Shown here: piece after piece, positions 1 to 6,700 of the stretch
Layout of the letters: every line of letters starts with the position of its first letter
Position numbering within the stretch: position 1 is the stretch's first letter
Source: an uncultured Burkholderiales bacterium
Lineage (GTDB): Bacteria > Pseudomonadota > Gammaproteobacteria > Burkholderiales > Burkholderiaceae
DNA: 8,601 bases
Reading direction: 5' to 3'
Assembly (NCBI GenBank): GCA_946480465.1
Contig: CAMLJY010000147.1
Location: 1 to 8,601 of the forward strand
The notes under the pieces: model-generated
The model's database searches: none
What the model saw: only the letters and a program-made list of their open reading frames with translations
Told to the model about the DNA's origin: nothing
Position numbers and translations under genes: made by a program

Positions 1-63
1 GCGCCGTGCGCCGTGCGCCGTGCGCCGTGCGCCGTGCGCCGTGCGCCGTGCGCCGTGCGCCGG
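1..63. repeat. Tandem heptamer array (GCGCCGT)n, truncated by window edge
   Basis: Eight perfect head-to-tail copies of GCGCCGT run from position 1 to 56, followed by a ninth copy with one change (GCGCCGG, 57-63). The array touches the window edge, so its full length and whether it lies inside an upstream gene are unknown. A 7-bp unit is not a multiple of three, so copy-number change inside a coding region would shift frame. Here it lies about 70 nt upstream of the putative sigma-28 promoter of the chemotaxis gene. A role in expression is only a possibility. Confidence 0.9.
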
Positions 64-130
64 CGCGCATCCGGATTGACCGAGATCAGATGCCCGTGTA
101 GGGAGATCTCAAACCACCCTCCTTCCGCCA

Positions 131-157
131 TCAAGCTGGACGCGCCGCCGTCGATAA
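131..157 (+). promoter_or_regulatory. Putative sigma-28 (FliA) flagellar-class promoter for the MCP gene
   Basis: TCAAGCTG at 131-138 is followed after exactly 11 nt by GTCGATAA at 150-157. Against the enterobacterial FliA consensus TAAAGTTT-N11-GCCGATAA this is 5 of 8 matches in the -35 and 7 of 8 in the -10, with the preferred spacing. A TCAAG-type -35 is also familiar from pseudomonad FliA promoters. The -10 ends 55 nt before the MCP start codon, giving a leader of roughly 45-50 nt. FliA control of chemotaxis receptors is well established, so the context fits. This is a by-eye match, not a scored one. Confidence 0.65.
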
Positions 158-212
158 GCCCCCGGAGACGGCGTGCAAGTCCGGCGCCCTGGACACACTC
201 TTGGAGGGAATG

Positions 213-2138
213 ATGGCTTTCTGGACTCACTGGCGGCTGGGCACCAAGTTCGCCCTGGCGGCGGCGCTGGCGCTGGGCGTGTCGGTGCTGCCGGCCACGC
301 TGGCCGTGCGCGAGCGTTGGCAGGCGATGGAAACCGCGCAGCGCGAGGCGGCCGGACTGGCGCCGGCCGGCGCGCTGCTGAAGCTGCTGCGGGTGACGCA
401 GCAGCACCGCGGCCTGTCGGCCGCGATGCTGGCCGGCAACCCGGCCGCGCAGGCCAAGCGCCCGGCGGTGCAGGCCGAGGTGGAGCAGGCCCTGAAGGGC
501 ACGGCCGGCGCCCTGCAGGGGCTGCGGGAACCGGCGCTGGACCAGCGCATCGCCGCTCTGCAGGAGCAATGGCAGACGCTGGCCCAGGCGGTGGACGCGA
601 GGTCGGTCGACGCGGCCGCCAGTTTCAGCCGCCACACGGCCATCGTCGATGCCCAGCTGGAACTGCTGCGGGACGTGGCCCAGGCCACCGGCATGTCGCT
701 GGATGCGCAGCCGGCCACGCACCATGCCGTCAGCGCCACCCTCGCCGACCTGCCGCGCCTGACCGAGGCGCTGGGGCAGCTGCGCGCGCATGGCGCGACG
801 GTGCTGCACAAGCAGGCCACCACGCCCGACGACCGGGCCCGCATCGAGGCCCTGGCGGCGATGGCGAAGCTCTTCGAACGCAATGCAAGCCATGCCCTCG
901 AGCAGCTCGGCCGCGCCGATGCCCGCCTGGCCGGCGCGCTGGCCGCCGTGCGCGGACAGGCGCAGGCCCAGGCCACCGAATCGCTCGCGCTGGTGCAGAA
1001 GGCCTTGCTGTCCACCGAAACCCCGGACCATCCCTCGGCCGCGTACTTCGAACGGCAGACCGCCGCCATTGACGCGCAGTTCGCATTGATCGACGCCACC
1101 TTCGGCGAGGTCCGCCAGACCCTGGACGGGCGCGCCGCGCAGGCCCGCCTGATGCTGGTGCTGCTGGCCGCATCGATGCTGGCGCTGGCGGCGCTGTCGC
1201 TCGGCCTGCTGGCGGCGGTGATCCGCTCGACCGTGCTGGGCCTGGAGGCCGCGCTCGCGGTGGCGCGCACGGTGGCCGCGGGCGACCTGAGCATGCGCAT
1301 CGAGGTGACGCAGCACGACGAGACCGGCCAGTTGCTGGCCGCGCTGAAGACGATGAACGACAGCCTCGCGAACCTGGTGGGACAGGTGCGCGACAGCAGC
1401 GCGCAGATCGCCACCGGCGCCGGCCAGATCGCCAGCGGCAACACCGACCTGAGCCAGCGCACCGAGGAGCAGGCCTCCAACCTGCAGCAGACCGCGGCCT
1501 CGATGGAACAGCTGGACGCCACGGTGCGTCATAACGCCGAATCGGCGCGCCAGGCGACGGACATGGCACAAGCGGCCAGCGGCGTGGCGCGCCAGGGCGG
1601 CCAGGACATGGCGGCGCTGGTCGCCACGATGCAGGACATCAGCGATGCCAGCCGCCGCATCGGCGACATCATCGGCGTCATCGACGGCATCGCCTTCCAG
1701 ACCAACATCCTGGCGCTGAATGCCGCGGTGGAAGCCGCGCGGGCCGGCGAGCACGGCCGCGGCTTCGCGGTGGTGGCGGGCGAGGTGCGCTCGCTGGCGC
1801 AGCGCAGCGCGCAGGCCGCGCGTGAGATCAAGTCGCTGATCGCCTCGAGCAGCGAGCGGGTGGACACCGGCCTGCGCCAAGTCACCGGTACCGGCGCGAC
1901 GATGGAGCAGATCGTCGCCCAGGTGCAGCGCGTGGACGCGCTGATCAGCGAGATCGGCGACTCCACGCAGCAGCAGGCCGGCGGCATCGGCCAGATGGGC
2001 GACGCGATCGGCCAGCTCGACCAGGTGACACAGCAGAACGCCGCACTGGTGGAGCAAAGCGCAGCCGCCGCCGATTCACTGCACCAGCAGGCGACGCGGC
2101 TGGTCGAGGCCGTGGGCAGGTTCCGCCTCGCGGCCTGA
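213..2138 (+). CDS. Methyl-accepting chemotaxis protein (HAMP + MCP signalling domain)
   Basis: Transmembrane chemoreceptor that would control the CheA kinase through CheW and so bias flagellar rotation. With the ATG at 213 it is 641 residues. Residues ~12-31 form TM1. A helical periplasmic region follows, with a [11 protein letters not shown] stretch (~63-73) that resembles nitrate/nitrite-sensing (NIT-type) domains. TM2 is ~312-336, HAMP ~337-390, and the coiled-coil signalling domain runs to the end. Its hairpin tip (from ~residue 490) carries the hallmark [21 protein letters not shown]. The C-terminus (GRFRLAA) lacks the NWETF-type CheR/CheB tether. Start choice: GGAGGG at 203-208 is 4 nt from ATG 213. 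ATG 210 is too close, and the in-frame TTG at 201 overlaps the Shine-Dalgarno. The gene stands alone on its strand behind a FliA-like promoter. Ligand unknown; the NIT assignment is tentative. Confidence 0.96.
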   Translation: MAFWTHWRLGTKFALAAALALGVSVLPATLAVRERWQAMETAQREAAGLAPAGALLKLLRVTQQHRGLSAAMLAGNPAAQAKRPAVQAEVEQALKGTAGALQGLREPALDQRIAALQEQWQTLAQAVDARSVDAAASFSRHTAIVDAQLELLRDVAQATGMSLDAQPATHHAVSATLADLPRLTEALGQLRAHGATVLHKQATTPDDRARIEALAAMAKLFERNASHALEQLGRADARLAGALAAVRGQAQAQATESLALVQKALLSTETPDHPSAAYFERQTAAIDAQFALIDATFGEVRQTLDGRAAQARLMLVLLAASMLALAALSLGLLAAVIRSTVLGLEAALAVARTVAAGDLSMRIEVTQHDETGQLLAALKTMNDSLANLVGQVRDSSAQIATGAGQIASGNTDLSQRTEEQASNLQQTAASMEQLDATVRHNAESARQATDMAQAASGVARQGGQDMAALVATMQDISDASRRIGDIIGVIDGIAFQTNILALNAAVEAARAGEHGRGFAVVAGEVRSLAQRSAQAAREIKSLIASSSERVDTGLRQVTGTGATMEQIVAQVQRVDALISEIGDSTQQQAGGIGQMGDAIGQLDQVTQQNAALVEQSAAAADSLHQQATRLVEAVGRFRLAA

Positions 2139-2151
2139 GGCTCGCAGGAAC

Positions 2152-2174
2152 CGGGCCGGAATCCTGCCGGCCCG
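2152..2174. terminator. Hairpin between convergent MCP and ogt genes
   Basis: An 8-bp perfect GC stem (CGGGCCGG 2152-2159, CCGGCCCG 2167-2174) with a 7-nt loop sits in the 43-nt gap between the two convergent stop codons. It could serve both transcripts. Neither strand has a proper T-tract after the stem, so intrinsic termination is uncertain; it may act mainly to protect 3' ends. Confidence 0.5.
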
Positions 2175-2181
2175 CAAACGC

Positions 2182-2739
2182 TCAGAACAGCGACGGCTCG
2201 TCGTCCGGCCGCGCACCCTCGATCGCCAGCATCTTCAGCTTGGTGGCAGCGCCGCCATGCGCCGAGAAGCCGCCCTGGCGGCCGCCGGCGGCCAGCACGC
2301 GGTGGCAAGGCACGATGGGCGCAAAAGGGTTGGCGCCCAGCGCCTGGCCCACCGCCCGGGCACTGCCCGGCTCGCCCAGCTGCTGGGCGATGGCGCCGTA
2401 AGTGAGCGTCCGTCCCGGCGGGATGGCCAGGGCCGCGCGGTACACGCGCTGGTGGAATTCCGGGACGCCGCCGAAGTCCAGCGGCACCCCGGCCAGGTCG
2501 CGCGGCTCGCCGCGCAGCAGGGCCTGGATGCCGGCGATCACGGCCTCGGCATGGGGCGGCGGCGGCGCCTCGCCGACCGCGGGAAAGCGCTGCCGCATGC
2601 GGGCACGCGTGGCGCCGGCGCTGCCGCCGGGCAGCTGCGCGCCGGTGATGGCCTGATCGCTCCAGGCCAGCGCGCAGGGGCCGATCGCGGTGTCGAACAG
2701 CGACCAGCCGAGGGTCGCGGACGGGGCGGTGGATGCCAT
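2182..2739 (-). CDS. ogt: Methylated-DNA--[protein]-cysteine S-methyltransferase (Ogt/MGMT type)
   Basis: Suicide repair enzyme that moves the alkyl group from O6-alkylguanine (and O4-alkylthymine) to its own cysteine. The 185-residue protein has the single-domain layout without the Ada metal-binding N-terminus. The C-terminal core shows the DNA-binding part (TLTYGAIAQQLG, 111-122), the arginine-finger helix RAVGQALGANP (128-138), the active site PCHRV with acceptor Cys145, and the KLKMLAIEG segment with Glu174. All key residues are present. The N-terminal ~90 residues are weakly conserved, as is usual for the family. The start codon has no clear Shine-Dalgarno and directly abuts a CGCGCG hairpin. 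It lies 40 nt downstream of the WCSxE-repeat gene on the same strand, so cotranscription is possible. The symbol reflects family; Ogt and generic MGMT cannot be separated by eye. Confidence 0.95.
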   Translation of the reverse strand: MASTAPSATLGWSLFDTAIGPCALAWSDQAITGAQLPGGSAGATRARMRQRFPAVGEAPPPPHAEAVIAGIQALLRGEPRDLAGVPLDFGGVPEFHQRVYRAALAIPPGRTLTYGAIAQQLGEPGSARAVGQALGANPFAPIVPCHRVLAAGGRQGGFSAHGGAATKLKMLAIEGARPDDEPSLF

Positions 2740-2757
2740 CGCGCGATTGTGCGCGCG
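2740..2757 (-). other. Potential RNA hairpin abutting the ogt start codon
   Basis: CGCGCG at 2740-2745 and again at 2752-2757, separated by 6 nt, can form a 6-bp GC stem in the minus-strand RNA immediately before the ogt ATG. No recognisable ribosome binding site remains exposed there. The structure might lower ogt translation, or ogt might be translated by coupling from the upstream gene. At this GC content a short stem can also be chance. Confidence 0.35.
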
Positions 2758-2779
2758 GGCTGCCGCCCGGCCGGGGGCT

Positions 2780-3640
2780 TCAGTGCAGGCTGTCCGCGGT
2801 ATCAGCGTCCACCAGCGCGCCGCTGCGCGGCGCCTCGATCGAGCACCAGGCGGCCTTCATCGCCTTCTCCACCGAACACCAGGCGGCCTGCGGCTTGGGC
2901 GACTCCACCGAACACCAGGCCACCTGCACCTTGGGCGCCGGCTGCTCGATCGAGCACCACGCGGCGCGCGCCTTCGGCTGCTCGATGGAGCACCAGGCCG
3001 CCTCGGCCTTCGGACGCTCGACGGAACACCAGGCAGCCTGGGCCTTCGGCTGCTCGACCGAGCACCAAGCCGCCTGCGCCTTCGGCTGCTCCACCGAGCA
3101 CCAGGCGGACTTCAGCGCGCCCTGCGGCTGCTCGATCGAGCACCACGCGGCCTTGGGCTGCTCGGTGGAACACCAGGCCGCCTTGGCCTGCGGGCTTTCG
3201 ACGGAGCACCAGGCCGCATCGCGCTGCGGTGCGCCCATCGGCTCGCCGAACTCCTCGGCATACAGCCACTGCATCGCCTCGAACGCGGCCTGCAGCACCT
3301 GCTCGTCGCCTTCGCCACGCAGGCCCAGATACGGGAAGTGGTGCAGGAAGTGCCCGAAGGTGGCCTCGCAGTCGGCCGCGTACTTGCGCGTATCCAGGAT
3401 GTGCATGTGCCAGAAGCGATCGATGTCGCGCTCGGGCGCCAGCGTCATCTCCGGGTACTTGGCGTGCAAGATCAGGTAGCGCTTGTAGGCCAGCTCCATC
3501 TGGTCGGCGTACTGCGGCGACCAGCCGTAGCCGTCCTCGCCGCGGCTGGCCTTGGACTTGATCGGGGTCAGGTCCAGCGCCTCGATGGCGGCGATGGTCT
3601 GCTCCAGCGACCGGCCCTGGCCGGAATAGGACATGGACAT
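2780..3640 (-). CDS. GRDP-like (DUF1399-type) domain protein with eleven AWCSxE repeats
   Basis: The 286-residue protein has two parts. Residues ~10-137 form a predicted helical domain with DRFWHMHILD (74-83, His78/His80), Asp90-Cys91 and a His100-His101 pair; the W-H-x-H...Y..D-C pattern resembles the glycine-rich-domain-protein-like family, whose biochemical role is unknown. Residues ~142-271 are eleven repeats with core A-W-C-S-[VIT]-E, mostly followed by QPKA. The Trp residues are at 144, 156, 166, 180, 192, 204, 216, 228, 242, 254 and 265, giving periods of 10-14, usually 12. A short acidic tail, ending DADTADSLH, closes the protein. No signal peptide or membrane segment is seen. The start is the ATG at 3640, with GGAG 5 nt upstream; a second in-frame ATG lies two codons later. 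The gene sits 95 nt downstream of the GGDEF-EAL gene, across two hairpins. The Cys array could be a modified multi-core peptide, a metal site or a redox scaffold; function is not assigned. Confidence 0.9.
   Translation of the reverse strand: MSMSYSGQGRSLEQTIAAIEALDLTPIKSKASRGEDGYGWSPQYADQMELAYKRYLILHAKYPEMTLAPERDIDRFWHMHILDTRKYAADCEATFGHFLHHFPYLGLRGEGDEQVLQAAFEAMQWLYAEEFGEPMGAPQRDAAWCSVESPQAKAAWCSTEQPKAAWCSIEQPQGALKSAWCSVEQPKAQAAWCSVEQPKAQAAWCSVERPKAEAAWCSIEQPKARAAWCSIEQPAPKVQVAWCSVESPKPQAAWCSVEKAMKAAWCSIEAPRSGALVDADTADSLH
2828..3217 (-). repeat. Eleven coding tandem repeats, unit 30-42 bp (core Ala-Trp-Cys-Ser-x-Glu)
   Basis: Trp codons begin (minus strand) at 3211, 3175, 3145, 3103, 3067, 3031, 2995, 2959, 2917, 2881 and 2848. 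Spacings are 36, 30, 42, 36, 36, 36, 36, 42, 36 and 33 bp, all multiples of three. Cys is TGC in seven units and TGT in four (units 2, 6, 9, 10). Ser is TCG in seven and TCC in four (units 1, 2, 6, 7). The variable residue is Val in six units, Ile in four and Thr in one. Units with Ile (3, 8, 11) contain the perfect palindrome CTCGATCGAG. The linkers vary in length and sequence (QPKAQ, QPK, QPQGALK, QPAPKVQ, KAMK), so indels are tolerated outside the core. Confidence 0.95.
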
Positions 3641-3688
3641 GGAATCTCCGTGGGGATGGTTGGGGGTGAAAGGGCAAAGCGAGGGGAA

Positions 3689-3707
3689 GGCCCGCAGCAC
3701 GCGGGCC
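3689..3707 (-). terminator. Second of two hairpins between GGDEF-EAL and repeat-protein genes
   Basis: GGCCCGC (3689-3695) and GCGGGCC (3701-3707) form a perfect 7-bp GC stem with a 5-nt loop. In the minus-strand RNA it is followed by a pyrimidine-rich, T-poor run (TTCCCCTCGCTTTGCCC). It lies 49 nt upstream of the repeat-protein start codon. It may terminate, attenuate or protect transcripts from the upstream gene. No convincing promoter is visible between this hairpin and the start codon. Confidence 0.5.
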
Positions 3708-3714
3708 GGATGAA

Positions 3715-3731
3715 CCCCCGGCGACCGGGGG
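3715..3731 (-). terminator. First of two hairpins, just after the GGDEF-EAL stop codon
   Basis: CCCCCGG (3715-3721) and CCGGGGG (3725-3731) form a perfect 7-bp stem with a 3-nt loop, only 4 nt beyond the stop codon of the GGDEF-EAL gene. In the minus-strand RNA it is followed by TTCATCC, too short for a classic T-tract. Together with the neighbouring hairpin it makes a tandem structure typical of a 3' end or operon boundary. Confidence 0.55.
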
Positions 3732-3735
3732 CCTG

Positions 3736-6700
3736 TCAGGCCGCGATCGGCGAGGCGAACGGGGTGCTGATGTGCCGCAGCACGAACTTGCACAGCTCGT
3801 CTCGCGGCAGCGGCTTGCAGAGCAGGTAGCCCTGGATCTCGTCGCAACCGCGCTGCGCCAGGTGGTCCAGCTGGACCATGGTCTCGACGCCCTCGGCGAC
3901 CACCTTCATGCGCAGGCCGTGGGCCAGCGTGATGATGCTGTCGACCAGGGCCTGCGCGTCGGCGTTCTCGGACACGTCGTGGATGAAGGCGCGGTCGATC
4001 TTCACCGTCGACAGCGGAAAGCGCCTCAGGTACGACAGCGACGAATAGCCGGTGCCGAAGTCGTCGATCGCGAGACCGACGCCCATGGCGCGGATGTCCT
4101 CGAGCAGCTTCACCGCATGCTCGGGGTTTTTCATCATCGCGCCCTCGGTGATCTCCAGCTCCAGCAGGCCGGGCTCGAGGCCGGTGGTGTCGAGAATCGT
4201 GCGGATCTCGTTGATGACGTTGCGGCTGCCCAGCTGGCGCGGCGACAGGTTCACGCTGACCTGCAGCGCCGGCATCCCCGCCTCGCGCCAGCTCACCGCG
4301 TCGGCGCAGGCGCGCTCCAGCGCCCAGCGGCCGATGGACTCGATCAGCCCCGTCTCCTCGGCGATGGGAATGAACTGCGCCGGCGACACCATGCCCAGCG
4401 CCGGATGGCGCCAGCGCATCAGCGCCTCGACGCCCACGATGCGCTGGCCGCCCAGTTCCATCTTCGGCTGGTAGTGCAGTTCCAGCTCGCCGCGCTCCAC
4501 CGCGCGGCGCAGGCCGCTCTCGAGCATCAGCCGCTCGGTGCCCTGCGCATTCATCTGCGCGGTGTAGAAGCAGTAGCTGCCGCGGCCGCGTTCCTTGGCG
4601 CGGTACATCGCGGTGTCGGCGTTCTTCACCAGCGTCTCGGCATCCACGCCGTCTTCCGGGTAGACGCTGACGCCGATGCTGGCGCTGATGTGCAGCTCGT
4701 GGCCGCCGGTGAGGAAGGGCTCCTCGAAGCAGGCGAGCGCCTTCTTCGCCAGCACCGCCGCGTCGGACGGGCTGGACAGGTTCTCCAGCAGCAGCACGAA
4801 TTCGTCGCCGCCGAAGCGGGCCACGGTGTCGTCCTCGCGCAGCAGCGCCTTCAGCCGCTCGCCGCAGACGCGGATCATCATGTCGCCCACGCCATGGCCC
4901 AGCGTGTCGTTGATCTGCTTGAAGCGGTCGAGGTCGATGAACATCACCGCAAAGCGCATGCGGTGGCGGTTGCTGCGCTTGATGGCGCGCGACAGCTCGC
5001 GTTCCAGCGCGGCGCGGTTCTGCAGGCCGGTCAGCGCGTCGTGGCTGGCCACGTGGCGCAGCTGCTGCTCGGCATGCATGCGCTGCTCGTACTGCGCAAT
5101 CTGCATCGCGATGACGTTGAGCGTCTCCAGCGCATCCGCGTCGGCGGTGCGGGCGTCGCGGCTGTACAGCTCCAGCGCGGTCATCGAGCCGGCGGCGGCG
5201 GTGGGCACGATCAGGCCGACCGAGAGACCGGCGCGGCCGGCGAAGGCATCGCGGGTGAAGTCGTTCACCTGCTGCAGCCGATCCACATACACCGGAATGC
5301 CCCCGGCCCAGGCGCGGCCGAGCGAGCCCTCGTCGGCGCGGTACTCCAGCGAGCGGCTGATGCGGGTGAAGTGCTCCAGCGCGGGCGCGTCCGCGACACG
5401 CCAGGCGGCGGTACAGCGGGCGCGGCCGTCGGCGCCGGCGCGCCACAGCGCGGCGCAGTCCCAGCGCAGGTGCACGCAGGCCGCCTCCAGCGCCTGCGCC
5501 AGCACGGCGTTCGGTTCGCCGTCGGCCAGCAGCAGGCGCGCGATCTCGTGCTCGAGCTGCAGACGCAGCGCGCTGCGGCGCAGCTGCGTGTCGTCGCGCA
5601 CGACGCCGCGCAGCTTGCCCGCGCCGCCCTCGTCCACCGGTTCCACGGTCACGTGCAGCCAGCGCTCGCTGCCGTCCACCAGCAACAGGTGGTGTTCGAA
5701 CTCCCGCCGCTCGCGGCGGGCGGCGGCCTCGCGGATGTGCTGCTCGACCTCGGCCCGCTCCTCCGCCGGCACCCGCGACAGCACGCCCCCCAGCTCGGCC
5801 GCGGCCCCGTCCTCCAGTCCGAGGATGCGGCGCGCCTCGGACGAGCAGGCCAGGCGCCCGCTCTGCGCATCGAGGATCCAGCTGCCCAGCTTGGCCAGGC
5901 GCTGCGCTTCCTCGAGCTGGCGCTCGCTGTCGCGCAAATGACGCGTCATGTCGCGCGCCAGTGCCTGCGCCCGGCTGCCCGCGCTGCCGAGCGAGAACAC
6001 CACGCCCGCGAGCAGTGCGCTGATGACCGCGCCGGCCAGGCCGATGAGCCAGGGCGCGGCCTCGTCGACGGCGCCGACCACGGCATGCGCGTCGTCGCTG
6101 ACCTCGATGAGCCAGGAGCGGCCGCCCAGCTCGAACGCCAGGTGGCGCATCACGCGCGGCGCGGCGCCCGTGCCCGCATTCGCGCTCGCGGCGCGCAGGG
6201 CCGTGGCGCTCGCCGCCGTTTCCGGCGCGGCGCTGTCGTACAGCAACTGGTCGTCGTCGACGCTGGCCGGCTCGACGAAGCGGCTTTCGGTGCGGGTGCC
6301 GGTGGCGCCGGTGCCGGGACCGGCATCGATCAGGCGCAGCCGGCGGGTGGCGTGTGCATCACGGCCGCCCAGCACGTCCTTCAGCATCGCCGGTACGCTG
6401 AACCCTGCGCCCACGGTGCCGACGTAGGCGGCGCGGCGCTGCTCCACCGTCTCCACCGGCATGCCGGCGCGGTAGACGGGCAACCGCATCGCCAGCCCGA
6501 TCTGCTGCTGCTGGCCGATGCGGATGCGGCGACCCGAGGACGCCAGGCCGCCGGTGTCGCGCGACTGCTCCAGCGCATTGCCACGCTGCGGCATCGCGCC
6601 AAGGTCTCTGCCCAGCAGGCGCTCGTTGCCGGCCAGCGGCTCGATGAAGGCGAGCGGGAAGTACTCGGCGCGCTGGCCCGGCGGCTTCACCGTGTACGGC

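Noticed and set aside
76..104. Sigma-70-like TTGACC-N17-TAGGGA upstream of the MCP
   Set aside because: The -35 is good but the -10 matches poorly. The downstream FliA-like site is a better candidate.
82..110. Inverted repeat GAGATC ... GATCTC as an operator
   Set aside because: Only 6 bp per arm with a long 17-nt loop and no known regulator nearby; too weak to annotate.
201..212. TTG at 201 or ATG at 210 as the MCP start
   Set aside because: The TTG overlaps the Shine-Dalgarno GGAGGG itself, and ATG 210 leaves only 1 nt. ATG 213 has acceptable spacing.
227..1522. Minus-strand 431-codon frame across the MCP gene
   Set aside because: Ser/Ala/Cys-rich shadow of the MCP coding strand, no domain.
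2828..3217. Regular ~36-bp repeat spacing suggesting a CRISPR array
   Set aside because: The conserved segment is a coding core within one continuous frame, all spacings are multiples of three, and the linkers encode similar residues. There are no unique spacers and no cas genes.
2733..3479. Plus-strand 248-codon frame with S-x-E-H-Q-A repeats
   Set aside because: It is the mirror of the minus-strand repeats, lacks a good start and a folded domain, and is explained by the partial palindromy of the units. Kept only as a note in the findings.
2780..5446. 888-codon minus-strand frame extending the repeat protein upstream
   Set aside because: The part above 3640 overlaps the GGDEF-EAL gene in another frame and is Arg/Ala/Pro noise. 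The Shine-Dalgarno-supported ATG at 3640 starts the recognisable domain.
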